DNA from: Glandiceps talaboti | Taxonomy: Eukaryota > Hemichordata > Enteropneusta > Spengelidae | Direction of reading: 5' to 3' | Assembly (NCBI RefSeq): GCF_964340395.1 | Contig: NC_135567.1 | Location: 19,887,806 to 19,951,805 of the forward strand | Length of the DNA: 64,000 nucleotides | In this document: positions 40,677 to 54,595 of the stretch, piece by piece | Position numbering within the stretch: the stretch's first letter is position 1 | Layout: every line of letters starts with the position of its first letter | The notes under the pieces: model-generated | Database searches by the model: none | What the model saw: only the letters and a program-made list of their open reading frames with translations | What the model was told of the DNA's origin: nothing | Made by a program: the position numbers and the translations under genes

Positions 40677-42066
40677 GCTTGACTATAGAGGGCGCTATAC
40701 TGGTTACTGAACTCTCACTGGAGATGCAAAACAACCTTCAATAGAATAGAAAGGATATTTTCTCTGTAAGTTAATCAACTGGATGACTGTTTTTCAGTTC
40801 CTGGTATTTGTGATGGGAATGTTAAGGATATAAAAGGCATGCACGGTGTAAACGACAGTGGAAATATTTCAAATAATGATGTATGCAAAGTTCTGAATGT
40901 TGTTTACTTGACCCGACATCCCCAGTACCCTAATTTGCAATCTTTTGTTACTCAGTTTCCATTGTATTCCTGTCATTTCGTTAATCCTTTTTCCTGCGGA
41001 CATTTTAATGTTGCTTTCTGACTTTACTGTCATAATCTTGGTAAATCAACTATAAAATGTTCAAAACATGAAAAGAAAGTTGACCTCTGAGTGTCTAGAC
41101 AGAGGACAAGGTGACCTTGAAAAATATGTTTTGATGTGCTTGCAGAATTTCACAAAATTTTAACTTAATTCATGGAGGTTGCTTAATTGTGATAGATTTC
41201 TTTACAGCTGTACCAATATGTACTAAAATATGTAATTTCTAACTAGTTTTTTTCAGTACATTGCTGAGTACACAGCAGTGCCCTTGACCCAATGGAAATT
41301 GTAATATTTTAATCTCATGCAAACATTTTCTTAATGTATTCTTTCACACATGTTTCTCTCTAATATTGATTGAAGTGTGTTGAATTAAAAACGTGACCGC
41401 CAGGCGAACAGAGACGGCGACGGTCAACTCCACCGTTATGCAACACACTGCAGACATACTAATAGGTCATTGACACTAGCCATCACGTTACCGAAAACGT
41501 GTTTGATCAAACTGCACTCAAAATAGACAAATTCGAAAAAATATTTCAAATATTTTCAAACACAGCAATTACAAACTTGCTTCCGACATTGTAAGGCTAC
41601 GTCGGTGTCATAGAAAGTTGTGTACTCGATGCAATAAGTCTTCGAGTACTGTACGAATGTAAATTAATGGACAGATTGTAAACAAATAAATATGGCGGAA
41701 AATGTGGGTTCAATTTCAAAGACGAAAACAGAAGACCTAAAGTTTTAGAACACTAATATTTTATGATTTTAACAACTCTGAATTAAAAAGAGTGTAGAAT
41801 TCTATCACTCCCACTCATCCGACCCCATATTTTTCATGCATTCAGAAAAAAACAAATACCGGTTCGTAGTAAAAATCCAGTCAAAACCGGTCGACTACAC
41901 ACCGGTACCATGCCAGTCGGCGGGATGTTGTTGATCACTGGCAACATTCAGGGCAAAATTGTTCAACGTACAATTACAAATGCGATGTTACTGTTCATCA
42001 GAGTTTGCCTAAATAATGCTCACGGAATAAAAAAATTATGAATAACAAAAAATGTCGGGTCCTACC

Positions 42067-42253
42067 TTCTATCGCAGCAGAAAGTGCCCACCTCGCACCT
42101 CACGACATTTTCACGTTGCAGCTCAATGTGATTTCGTCATACGTGAGGGCGCTCTAATTTACCACGAAGTCAGTGGAGTGACGTCAGTAGATTTCCGGCC
42201 TTATTCGGTAATGTTCGGATAAAAACGGCAGGTCAAGGGTCAGTGTGGTCATT
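42067..42253. promoter_or_regulatory. Divergent (bidirectional) promoter region
   Basis: Relatively CG-rich stretch (GACGTCAG, TTCCGGCC, ATCCGGTGGAA) inside AT-rich DNA. It lies between a minus-strand donor (ATAGAAG/GTAGGA, exon end 42066) and a plus-strand first exon ending CGCTACT/GTAAGT at 42325. CCGGAA-type ETS sites and GACGTCA (CRE-like, 42181) fit a housekeeping promoter. No TATA box is evident. Confidence 0.5.
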
Positions 42254-42325
42254 ATGCTCGGCAGGAAGTGTCATCCGGTGGAATTTCGGCTCAGTATTTC
42301 TTTCCTTTTAGAGGAGCACGCTACT
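42254..42325 (+). CDS. Possible first coding exon of a plus-strand gene
   Basis: An ATG at 42254 opens a frame of 24 codons (MLGRKCHPVEFRLSISFLLE and EEHAT-like end) that runs unbroken into a strong GTAAGT donor in phase 0. It could be coding or only 5' UTR. The next exon was not found in this window. The product is not recognisable. Confidence 0.35.
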
Positions 42326-44049
42326 GTAAGTATATTTTCCTTATCCATAGTTCAACAAATACACGTTCTTACGTTTATGTCAGGAGGTAGCGAATGGTGA
42401 TCGAATCGTACTTTAACTGTTAGATGTGTTCAAAATTTGACAGTTTACAGTCGTTGTTCAATGTACCGGTCAAAATTCCGTTTCTCACTGTCTTTTGTTA
42501 ATCAAATGTTCTATGTTCATCTCTTTAGCACGAGACGTTGATCTTGTAACAAATCGTTTTAATCCATCAACAAATATTGCACAGTTTATTTATTTATTGT
42601 TGTTGTGAATGTCCAGAATCAAAGGCGATGTCTGACTTTCAGTAACTGCCTGGTCGGTCTGTAATAAATGATGGGAGTTGTGTATGGTCTGCAAGACGGT
42701 ACGTCTGTCGGCCTGTGGGATCTACTTGGCCCAGAGCTTGAACAATAACGAATTGTCTTACATGACAATATAGCTATGTGATGTTATTTACCACATTCCT
42801 GCCCCGAAACGTATTCCGTAACCGTTTACAAACACGGAGTTATCAGCTGATCGCCCATATTTCACAAACTGTCTACAGCACCGTTAACATTGTACGCGGT
42901 GTGCATTTGTAAATTAGGGAGTGTCGAGCACGGCTTGACCATGTAATATTTTAATTTTTCCACAACCAAAACACGGTGTCAAGCGTCTACAATCAAATTA
43001 AATCTAGGTTTAATTTAAAATTGATAAATTCTATAATTAGTTTACTGCTTGTGATGTAGGTATTTGTATAAAACGTTCGAAATGGCGTCTCGTGAGAGAA
43101 GTGGGAAGGTTTATTTTGACTCGTCTATACGATGATGTCATCGCTTCATGGAATGAATCATACATTTACTACGCAGGGCTTCCCAGCGATCAACGCATTT
43201 TCAGTCCCAACTCATGGTCAAAACATCTACACGTGTCACATGTTTTGTGCAAAATATAATCCACATTTTTACGCATTACACTAAGAGTTGTAAAACTGTG
43301 TATATTTTTTTAAACATATTTGCCTTGATTACGTGTTGAGTGGTGGTCCATTATATACTCCATAGATAGCCTGATAGGTGTCATGAATCTCTCTCACAGT
43401 GTTGTTACCTTGAAGTAAACCGATTATTATACAAATCTAACATGTCATGTTAAAACATGATTTGAAATAATTTATGTTCACATAGTTTTAAAACTTGAGC
43501 TTAGAACTTCACACATAAATTTCTATTAATCTCTCTGCGTCAATCTTGTGAATTTTTTACTCATTAATTTCGTAATAATTATTAGTTCATATCCATATTT
43601 TATGTCAAATTTATTCAGATTTTTGAATGAGTACATTTTTTGTTGTAAGTTTTTGATAAAACATTGGATGTATTTTAACTGCCGTTAACTGTCTTGTCAA
43701 GTTTAAATGTCTCAAGTTTTTTTGGAAGATATCCAATACCAACAAAGGGTATTGTTATTCATTGTCCAGGGATGCCTTGCTCTGTGTTTGTAACAAGTAC
43801 ATTTAAACTGATACATTGATTCGAAAAATTCAGGGTCATTATTCATAAATAAAGATTTAAATTTTTGTGAAATGTTAAAGGTTCCTATTACATCCCTAAC
43901 CAAAGTTATGGAACCGTAACTACCATTGTGATGGCCTAACTTAAGTTGGCTAGTTTTAACTACCACTGTGTGATGGTTAATGTTAGCAAACTTTAATACG
44001 CTTTCTACCAGGGGGGTATTTGTTTGTTCACAAAAGCTACAAGTTGGGA

Positions 44050-44315
44050 AAACAGGATTTTAAGTACATGTACTAACTACTGCAATGGTCTAACCAGTTA
44101 CTGAGTTAGCAAACCTTAACTACTACTGCAATGGTCTAACCTGTTAGCAAACCTTAACTACCACTGCAATGGTCTAACCAGTTACTGAGTTAACAAACCT
44201 TAACTACTACTGCAATGGTCTAACCAGTTACTGAGTTAACAAACCTTAACTACTACTGCAATGGTCTAACCAGTTAGCAAACCTTAACTACCACTGCAAT
44301 GGTCTAACTTACATA
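44050..44315. repeat. 38/46-bp minisatellite
   Basis: About six units with AACCTTAACTACTACTGCAA and TGGTCTAACC, some lacking the ACTGAGTT part. Confidence 0.85.
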
Positions 44316-45829
44316 AACTAGTGAACCATTATTACCACTATGATGGCAAATGAAAAAATGGTTGAATAAGTGTTGCTCAACAAATTTGTAGAATTTATAT
44401 GTGTATAAAATGAAATGTAATTTAAGGAAGAAATGTGACACATTGTAGGAGTTGAACTCACATCCCCTGAATAATTTTTTTTTTTTCATTTTTTCATTTA
44501 CACATTTGCTCATTATACATTACAACTTCTTCTTTTTTAAATAACGAAAGTTGAAAAAGAAAAGCAGATTATTTGAGCATTACCAGTTTCCTGTAGTACA
44601 AATATATCCTGTTATTTTCTCAACAAAATGTTTCATTTATGCAATGCCTCTCCAAAATATCCACTGATAATATAACAGGATATGACGTATTGAAAGTTAA
44701 AACACTTTTACAGTTTTGGTTTTATATCTTTTAGTTTTTATGTTCATTTGGAAAAATAACTGGACATCAAAAATCTACCAGTAATTCATTTGGTAAGGGA
44801 CAATAACATAATGTCAAAACAAGCTCTATAAATGAACTTTGTTCATTTAGGACAAACATCCTCCCCTAAACAAACGTTCACAAGTGCCAAATTGACATAT
44901 TTATATACATGTAAACCATGATGAAAATTGTAGCGGCCACATCGCTATGATCGATGCAATGTAAAAATATGGTAAATACATTCGGAAAGCCAGCACTGTA
45001 TTTCACATTAGAAGTAAAATTTTAATCAACATATCAACACCTCAGTAGTAAATACAGAACCTGTTATCATTAAAGGCGTGAAAGTTTTCGAAATTTGATT
45101 AGAAGTGCTGTAATCAGATGAAGATAATGTAATATTTAGGAACAACTTCTGTCTACCAATCTTCTTGTAAGGAAGACTGCACACTTTAGAAACTTTTCCC
45201 CCTCTCTGCTACTTTGGATTTCAAACATTATAATAAAATGGTGGCGTCTGTTCAAATAGTTATTGAATTTGAAATGATTGTTGTTTGCTACATATTTAGT
45301 CAGGTGAACTATTTCAGTAAACAGAATCACAAATCTACTTGTAGCAGTGTTTACATGCCACTGAATTCTGATAAAATAGCAAACCTGGTGAGGTCAAGGG
45401 TCAACACAGGGTCTGTACAGACATTAATAACGAACCAGACACCACAAGACATGCACAGCTGATTACTGCCATTCAAGATATTCATTGTTGATTACAAAGT
45501 TCTACAGGTAACACATTTGTTATAACCCTCACAACATAGTCATGTCTTCTCACCTCCATGTACAGATTTCAAAATTGTTGGCAATTGACCAAATACCGTT
45601 GGAGTGTTACAAATTCGACAGTTGATCATTTGAACACCTGAGATGTTTAAAACGTTAACCGGATTATTTAGGAATGTATTATTATCTGGAGAATTAAATT
45701 GCATAGAGATTTACAAGTGTTAAGTTTATTAAGTACGCTAATTCAAACAAAAGCCAGTATTATCAACTATACACAGGTAAGGGACAAGAATTTAGAAGAG
45801 TTGACTAACTGTACAATAGGTGCACATTT

Positions 45830-46140
45830 GTATTCAAGCTAGGGAGTTACAGTTAGGTTCAGGAATAGGATTAGACCCCCTAACCTGATTTGTATTAGCA
45901 ATATGTAAGAATGAAGAACAGTGGACTGATTGTGCAACAGATACACATTTGTATGCAAGCTAGGGAGTTAAATTAGGGTTAGTTTAGGGATAGGAATGTG
46001 TTTAGACCCCTTAACATGATTTGTATTATCAGTGTATGGCAAGAACAGTAGCCCAACTGTACCATGATTGATACGTATTTATAATTCAAGCAAGGGAGTT
46101 AGAGTTAGGGTTATATATCAGTTTAGGGTTAGACCCCCTC
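45830..46140. repeat. Roughly 125-bp repeat, three diverged copies
   Basis: Units share AAGCTAGGGAGTTA, AGGGTTAG and TTAGACCCCCTAACCTGAT. Followed by a CCCTCCCTGCCT run. Confidence 0.7.
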
Positions 46141-46369
46141 CCTCCCTCCCTGCCTTCCTCCCTCCCTGCCTGTATACATCAGAATTGTATTACATTTTGT
46201 ATCTGCAGTGAGTTGTGATTGTTCCTAGTGGTGTTCTGTTGAGTATAATAACTTTGTACGTTGTATTAGGTTCAAAATTGAAATGTTTTCCATATGTGTA
46301 GTTACCATAGTATAGTGTGCACACAGTTATACTATTATGATGTAGTAGTAATATGTGCTTCAACATGCA

Positions 46370-46619
46370 CATACCTACACACATACATGTACACATACAC
46401 ACATGTACACACATGCAAACATACACATATATGCATACCTACACACACACACACATACATACACACATATACCTACACACATACACATACACACATGTAC
46501 ACACATACCTACACATACACATATACACACATACACACACACATACATACATACATACATACATACATACATACATACATACATACATACATACATACAT
46601 ACATACATACATACATACA

Positions 46620-46650
<31 letters not shown>

Positions 46651-46730
46651 GCATATATGCATACCTATACACACATACATACACACACACATACCTACAC
46701 ATACACATACACACATGTACACACATGATG

Positions 46731-46799
<69 letters not shown>

Positions 46800-46806
46800 G
46801 CACACA
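46370..46806. repeat. CATA/CA microsatellite
   Basis: CACATACA, pure CATA (about 46540-46645), then CACA. Confidence 0.95.
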
Positions 46807-47264
46807 CAAGCAAACAGGAAAAAATGCTATAGATACAACTGTTGCAGTTGCAAAGATCAAATTTAACAAAAACATCAAACAGTTTGAGATTTCAAGGTCT
46901 TTGTTTACCTATAATTTGCATATAGTGACATTGGCCTTGAAATGCCAAAATAATGTTTGTATTGGTCAGTTATTTTTGGACAGAAAATCTATTACTCAGC
47001 CAAAATAAACATAGAAGTTCAAGGTATAACTCTCTGCCAGGAGTCAGTTACCTGGATAACTACAAATATCCCATGTCTATGTCCTTCAACATTCCAATCT
47101 AGTGATGTCATTTTTACCTTCAGGCAAGGATGACTTAGGGGACAGGAAAGTCCATTATTTTTGTTGTACGGGTAGTTGGTTTCTTAAAGACCCAGCAATG
47201 TTTGGTGATGTTTGTAACAGAGGATAGAAATCTGATCAACTTTGCATAGATTTCAATACCCTTT

Positions 47265-47461
47265 CAGCGGTGAACAAATTATTTTTGTGAAATGGAGGTC
47301 CTCGGACCACCAGTGCCTTAAAAAATCCAATGGTCCTGCTGAAATAATTAGTGGTCCCAGGTCCCACTAATGTGAAACATTAAATCTTACCTATGAATAT
47401 TCAGACGACTTTTTAACATATTTATTATTTTATTAACAGTAACTTAATTTGTTCACCCCTG
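47265..47461. mobile_element. hAT-like MITE, TIR CAGSGGTGAACAAATTA
   Basis: Starts CAGCGGTGAACAAATTA and ends TAATTTGTTCACCCCTG, one mismatch between ends. CCTTT flanks both sides (5-bp target duplication). No coding content. Confidence 0.75.
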
Positions 47462-47692
47462 CCTTTGTCATAATTTTTGTGGGAGTGAACCCAGGTAACA
47501 GTGGATGGAAAAACACTGATATAGTAGAAAGGAAGTTACATGTAGTCAGTAAAGATATCATGATACTTGTGCCACGGTATTAATCTGAGCACAGGGTTAG
47601 ATATTATTGCTTAGATTGCCGTTTTCTTAGGAAAATATCATACAAATCTTGCTGCTACAAATGTATCAATCTCTATACTACGTAAAAAGAAA

Positions 47693-47693
<1 letters not shown>

Positions 47694-47729
<36 letters not shown>

Positions 47730-47730
47730 T
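47694..47730. repeat. TAG microsatellite
   Basis: About twelve AGT/TAG units. Confidence 0.9.
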
Positions 47731-49219
47731 CCTTACAGGTAGAAATATATATTCAAAAGGTTGTTATATTTAGTCTGTAGACCTGGAAAACAACAATCTA
47801 TGAAATATTACACCCCCCTATGAATCTGAGGACCTGAATAACACAACGTATCTTATAGTCAGAAGGTAGCCTTGAGAAAAATGACTGGAACTCAGGTAGA
47901 TTTTACTTTCTGAAATAAAGTGGCAAATAATGACAGTTTTATTGATCTGTTTGATTATAAACGTACTTAACAATCAGACTTATGTCAGTTATAAATCGTT
48001 TATATTATTATTATAGTGCAGAATAATTAATTTGTACATTAATTAATCATAAATATTCTAATAAAATTTATGATTTGAGATTTAGTCTTATCACATATTA
48101 ATAAAAATACACAAAAACAAATAAAATATTAAACATATCAGAAGTTAATTTGTTATTTGTACATTAATAATATGTGTACGTTTTGAACATGTACGACATA
48201 TGTTGTCATCAGTCATTACAGGTAGGTCATTGACTGGTATAAAAAACACATACACTGTATATTCAACAAGTTTCTGTATGTTTTGTTGATTTTTTCAGTG
48301 AATTTGTTGTCCTTTTGTTAAAATTTCTATGGGTGCTATCAGATTAAAAGTGATTAACTTATGAAGGACATCTTTTCTATCACCGACTGAAATTAACTTC
48401 TCAACTACAACCAAGGCTGATCTGTCAATCATTTATATTTATATGCAAATTAGCTATTTATATGCAAATTGGATAATCAGTATGCAAGAACACTTGAACT
48501 ATCTGGACATATCCAGCATGGGTATGAAAAACTAAGGTTGATACAAAAATAAAGCAGCTCGTTTTGTTCATATATAAATGTGGAATTTTCGTTAATGATT
48601 AATTCTCATTTAGATTAATTAATTAGTTAATTAATTGATTAGTTAATTTTCATAATTCTCCTCTGCAAGTGTTTGTGTTTATACAACTACATGTAAGTAC
48701 AAATTGGGAGAAAGAGGGTTAAATTTTACTTGTTTTGCAGGAAAACAAAATTGTAATTTGTACCAAGAATGGTCTAAAATGGACTAAAATGTCACCACTC
48801 TCAGTTAAAATTAGTCTTTAGGGAAACTAGTTGAAGACCAGAAAATGGCAATAAATTTTCTAATTGTGAAAAATGTCACTTTACATGATACCAGCTTTGT
48901 GTTAATACTGAGCTAGTGTAGGAACATATGTTACTTGAATGACTTTTGTTTTGTACATTTTGGAGTCTGGCGAAATGAACCAGACTGTTTTGGTTGACAT
49001 AGCAACATCAGCCAAGGTTGTCGCTCTATAAATGAGTTACCTAGCAACCAGATATTTATTTCCCCTGATGTTGTAAATGTAATTTTGTTAAGATATGACT
49101 CATACAGTATTTGTAGTTGATATGATATAATCATATCTGATGTATGGATAATGAACCAATATGGTAGCCTAGGTATAGACTATGTAGAGAATAGTAGACA
49201 CATTCACTTGTACAGAGGA

Positions 49220-49221
<2 letters not shown>

Positions 49222-49264
<43 letters not shown>

Positions 49265-49455
49265 TGTGTGTATGTGTCTGTCTCTGTGTGTATGTGTATG
49301 TGTGTGTCTGTGTCTCTGTATGTGTGTATGTATGTATGTGTGTATGTGTGTATGTATGTGTGTATGTGTATGTGTGTGTCTGTATACTATATGTGTGTGT
49401 GTCTATGTGTGTCTGTGTGTCTATGTGTGTCTATATGTGTGTGTGTCTATGTCTT
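49222..49455. repeat. TG/TGTA microsatellite
   Basis: TGTG followed by mixed TGTA and TGTC units. The Cys/Val frames over it are artefacts. Confidence 0.95.
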
Positions 49456-49865
49456 ATACACATGTAATTGTAGCTCTTTGTGATACCTTAGTTTAGGACT
49501 AATTTCCTTTAAAAATTGATAATCATTTTATTTAACATTCTTGTTAACTATGGTAATTATGAAGTGGAAAATTCACATTTTGTTACCTTTGTACTAAAGT
49601 AAATTATAATGTGGAATTAAAAATATGACATTTAAAAAAAATGTGGAAAATAGAATATCCTGTTAGTCATCAAAATAATGGAATGAATGGTTCACTTGAT
49701 AACCAAGTTATCTCCTGAAATTGTCTCCCATATAATTTTATTTATTATTGACATACATTGTATTGCCAGTGTATGGTACAGTATCATTGAACTTTTGTAA
49801 AATAGGTTGAATTCTTTCCAGTCATTTATGATCACTAAAAGGTACTTCAACGTCGTTGAGTCGTT

Positions 49866-50025
49866 GGTAGGTGTGTGGTGTCCTGGTCCCTGCCCCAGAT
49901 ACAGTGAACAAACACAGAAAAATTAGTGTCCTGGTCCATGCCCCAGATACAATGAACAAACAGAGAAAAATTAGTGTCCTGGTCCATGCCCCAGATACAA
50001 TGAACAAACAGAGAAAAATTAGTTA
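49866..50025. repeat. 48-bp tandem repeat, three copies
   Basis: GTGTCCTGGTCCATGCCCCA units with AATGAACAAACAGAGAAAAA. Confidence 0.9.
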
Positions 50026-50240
50026 AGAATGTAGAATGGAGAAAACAATGCAAGGAATGTGAACTATTGGCAATTCAGGTAACTTTCAAGTTATACAATA
50101 TACAATGTAATTATATTAAACACTTGTGAACTAAAGTTTATTGGAATGAAGTGATTGTTTTAATAAATTGGTCTGACTCAGCTTTCATTTCTGTACTTTG
50201 GTGGTGTGAGTTCCCCAGTCATTTTACCAGGGTTCCCTAC

Positions 50241-50410
50241 CAGTGTTTTTTGTTAAGGATGGTAAGTAGGTAAAATGTACGTGAGTTCCCCTGTCATTTT
50301 ACCAGAGGGTTCCTTACCAAAACTATGATATAATGCATTGGAAACTCTGCCAGTTTTATTTACCACTAGTATTCCCCTGTCTGGGCTTCCCAACTTTGGC
50401 AAAAACACTG
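50241..50410. mobile_element. MITE with CAGTGTTTTT ends
   Basis: Begins CAGTGTTTTTTGTTAAGG and ends GGCAAAAACACTG. Its inner part is the inverse of the copy at 20945-21111 (GGTAAGTAGGTAAAAT). No clear target duplication here. Confidence 0.6.
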
Positions 50411-50779
50411 GCAGAATGAAAGACCATTACTGCAATGATAATAATTATATTTGATTGAAGACTTAAAACTTGAAGTGTGGGAATGTGGATAAATTTGCAT
50501 TACTGTTATCATTCCCTAATTAGATTGATTTTATTGTCACATGTTATTATAATAACAGTTATGATAACAATGTAGTCATATCTACATAGTTTTATTGTCT
50601 GTATTGATGTTATAGAAATCAATTGACATTAGTTTTATTTATACACAAATTGAATGACATTTAGATGTTATGTAACAATGTGTGTGTAAGTATGTCACTT
50701 TTAAAATTATGATGTTGTATAAGAATCTATATGTGTATGCTAATGGTATCAGAGTAGGGCACTTATGGTATTATATAAC

Positions 50780-50811
<32 letters not shown>

Positions 50812-50980
50812 TGTATGTATGTATGTATGTATGTATGTATGTATGTATGTATGTGTGTGTGTATGTATGTATGTATGTATGTATGTGTATGTATGTATGT
50901 ATGTACATGTATGTATGTATGTATGTATGTATGTATGTATGTATGTATGTGTGTGTATGTATGTATGTGTGTGTATCATG

Positions 50981-51014
<34 letters not shown>

Positions 51015-51125
51015 TGTATGTATGTGTGTGTTTGTGTGTGTGTGTGTTTGTATGTACATGTCTGTGTTTGTGTCTGTGGGTGTGTATGTCTGTGTGGCTG
51101 TGTCTTTGGGTGTGTGTGTGTCAGT
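50780..51125. repeat. TGTA microsatellite
   Basis: Nearly pure ATGT units for about 250 bp, then TGTG/TGTC. Confidence 0.95.
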
Positions 51126-51504
51126 ATGTCACTATAATGAAATTCTGATGTTGTATTAAGAATCTATACATTTTGTACATATATGTTAGTATCAGAGTAG
51201 GACACCGATGGTATTATATAACTGTATGTATGCATGTCAGTATGACACTTAAGATTATGGTGACGCTGCTAAGATACTCAAATTAAGGTGACACTACTAC
51301 ATGACTAAGAGAGTGTTGTGATATTTATTTTGAATTTGTCTGATGACTGATAGAATTTGAAGTTGTAGCTACTAGCATTCAGATTCCAGATATGGTTGAA
51401 CAGTTTGATGTACATGTATCTTACAGTATAACATAGACACACACTAAACATACCAATGAAGTGGTAACACATACTGTATGTGCACAGATTACATGTACAT
51501 ATCC

Positions 51505-51876
51505 ACAGACAGACAGACAGACAGACATGCAGTCACATCTGTGCACACACACACACACACACACATACACATACATACACACATACATACATACATACAT
51601 ACATACATACATACATACATACATACATACATACATGTACATACATACATACATACATACATACATACATACATACATACATACAATAACACACACACAT
51701 ATACACAACTGTCATGCATATACGTACACATGCACACACACACACGTATGCACACACACACACTCACACACACTCACTCACACACACATACACACTCACA
51801 CACACACACACACTCACACACACACACACTCACACACACACACACACTCACACACACACACAGACACACACACACA

Positions 51877-51951
<75 letters not shown>

Positions 51952-51955
51952 ACTA
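51505..51955. repeat. CAGA/CATA/CACA compound microsatellite
   Basis: CAGACAGA, then CATA, then CACA with CTCA interruptions. Confidence 0.95.
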
Positions 51956-52639
51956 CATAGTTGTTGCCTTGGTAGTGTCCAACACTTCAATTCAATCCAT
52001 AGATACTATAGAAGGCCTTCAACCCAACCCATCAAGTACATTGTCCTAGTAGTAGTAGTAGAAGTACACAACTGAGTGATCAAGTCCCTGAACAATGACA
52101 TCACTGTAATACAGGAATGTGGTCATATAGTAGACATACATAAAAACACTCAAGTGGCTAAACTTGGAATTATGAAGACTGTGGTTTCAACTTATCCATA
52201 GACAGTTCCCCTCCATTGTCTCCATTTACGAGTTCATTTAATGGTAGATAATGGGTCGTCATCCGTTGATGTGGAAGTTATCAGTTGTAGTGGACTTAGA
52301 TAGACTAAATAGAAATTGATGGGTGACTTCCATTTTTGGGAGAGAATTAGGATTAGTTCTTTTGTTGACGTTCACATTTTACACAATTTTATCGCAAACT
52401 GAATAATGTCATAACAACAAACTGACAAGTACAGATTACTACTAGTATGATGTACAAGATAACATATATATCGTAGTATAACATGACTATAAGTTGACTA
52501 TTTAATTTATTTACTAGAAAATGGAATAATCATTTTCAGTCACAAGTGGTATGCATACATTAATTGAAATACACTTGCCTGCATATTTACATACATATAC
52601 ACATAAAGTGACATGTACATTGTGTATGTATTAATTTTA

Positions 52640-52842
52640 TTTATTCACATACACATACATATACACATACATACATACATACATACATACACACATACAT
52701 ATACACATACATATACACATACATACATACATACATACATACATACATACATACATACATACATACATACATACATACATACATACAGACAGACAGACAG
52801 ACAGCAGACAGACAGACAGACAGACAGACAGACACAAACACA
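52640..52842. repeat. CATA/CAGA microsatellite
   Basis: CATA units followed by CAGACAGA. Confidence 0.95.
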
Positions 52843-53383
52843 CTGTTCAACCTTATTTGGTACACTAGTCACATACCCATACTGTACTGTAATTTCAATA
52901 ATTAATTGGTGATTTATTAAAACTAATTCAAGGCTATCAAATGCAATTATAGATAATCCTGTCTACAGTTTACATTTCAATAAATACGCAATAATTCAAT
53001 TTGTAAAAATAATAAATTCGTTGGCTGGTTAGTTTAATTAATGAAATTGTGTGATATAAACAAAGCATGTATTGTTCCACCTAATGTATGACGTCATTCA
53101 TATACTAAAACAAATATGCCATTTGTATCCAGAATAAATACCCTTCCATTCCCTCAAGTTAAGATTAATAACCCCCTCCCCCATGTTAAGATTAATAACC
53201 CCCTCCTCCCCCAAGTTAAGATTAATAACCCCTTCTGATCACAGGCTAATCAAATACCTATGAAATATTAAAACATTTTATTTGAACTAAAATTACATGG
53301 ACGGTCACTTAGTGAACTTAGACAGTCAGCTGTTTACTATATATGTATAGACAAAACATGTAAAGCTGTGTACTCACACAGCA

Positions 53384-53478
53384 AAAAAAATATATGAAAA
53401 TAAAATAATAAATCTATCTACCCCACCTATTCTAAAATTTAGTGTAACCGAAACCACACAATTGTTGTTATTAGGTCT
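53384..53478 (-). mobile_element. Single arm of the MITE family at 10868-11255
   Basis: TCTACCCCACCTATTCTAAA, then AACCGAAACCACACAATTGT matches the right arm of that element. A 26-bp minisatellite starts where the element's outer end lies. Confidence 0.7.
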
Positions 53479-54045
53479 AATAGGGGCACTCAGTCCCAAT
53501 AGATGATAGGGGCACCCAGTCCCAATGGATGATAGGGGCACCCAGTCCCAATGGATGATAGGGGCACCCAGTCCCAATGGATGATAGGGGCACCCAGTCC
53601 CAATAGATGATAGGGGCACCCAGTCCCAATGGATGATAGGGGCACCCAGTCCCAATGGATGATAGGGGCACCCAGTCCCAATGGATGATAGGGGCACCCA
53701 GTCCCAATAGATGATAGGGGCACTCAGTCCCAATAGATGATAGGGGCACCCAGTCCCAATAGATGATAGGGGCACCCAGTCCCAATAGATGATAGGGGCA
53801 CCCAGTCCCAATAGATGATAGGGGCACTCAGTCCCAATGGATGATAGGGGCACTCAGTCCCAATGGATGATAGGGGCACTCAGTCCCAATAGATGATAGG
53901 GGCACTCAGTCCCAGTGGATGATAGGGGCACCCAGTCCCAATGGATGATAGGGGCACTCAGTCCCAATAGATGATAGGGGCACTCAGTCCCAATGGATGA
54001 TAGGGGCACTCAGTCCCAATGGATGATAGGGGCACTCAGTCCCAT
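53476..54045. repeat. 26-bp minisatellite, about 22 copies
   Basis: Unit GGGGCACCCAGTCCCAATGG plus ATGATA, with C/T and A/G variants. A 26-bp period is not a multiple of three, so open frames arise by chance in all phases. Confidence 0.95.
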
Positions 54046-54124
54046 TTAATGTTATTTCTTTGGATGATAGGGCACTCCCAGTTATACTATAGATAATCTT
54101 GTTGTAGTATACATAGTTGATAGA

Positions 54125-54595
54125 GTGTTGGGTGAATCGGCCATGAATTGACACTTCATCTCAGGTCACTAGTAAACTTTGTAAAGTTACTGGTGGTAGG
54201 GTTTAGTCAAACAGATGGTGACTTGATACAGACATGTTCAATACTGGTGTACCCAAGGTAACACACAGACTGCAACCAAAGGATCCTACAAAATTATCAA
54301 CAGACTGTTCTGTGAAATGGCCCTGAGTTGATGCTCCATCTCAGGTAAAACGGTACTGGTGGTAGGGTTTAGTTATACAGTTGGTGACTTGATACATACA
54401 GATTACTAGTGTACCCAAGGTAACATATCAACTGCAGCTACTGTAATCAAACGATCCTAGATAATGTTCAACAGACTTCTGTGAAATGGCCTTGCGTTTA
54501 TGCTCCATCTCAGGTCAGTCAAAAGTTACTGATGGTAAGGTTTAGTCAAACAGATGGTGACTTGATACATGCATGTATTCCTGGCTGTACATTTA
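54125..54595. repeat. Roughly 190-bp tandem repeat, two and a half diverged copies
   Basis: Units share TGATGCTCCATCTCAGGT, GGTAGGGTTTAGT, GGTGACTTGATACA and GTGTACCCAAGGTAACA. Confidence 0.75.

Noticed and set aside
45214-45462. 82-residue frame near 45.3 kb as an exon of the plus-strand gene
   Set aside because: No good acceptor and donor pair around it, and composition is like the flanking intron.
45900-46130. TTAGGG-like bases as an interstitial telomere
   Set aside because: Only single or double TTAGGG matches within a longer 125-bp repeat.
53476-54045. Frames reading PLSSIGTGCPYH and variants
   Set aside because: All three phases are open because of a repeat without stops. No gene signals.
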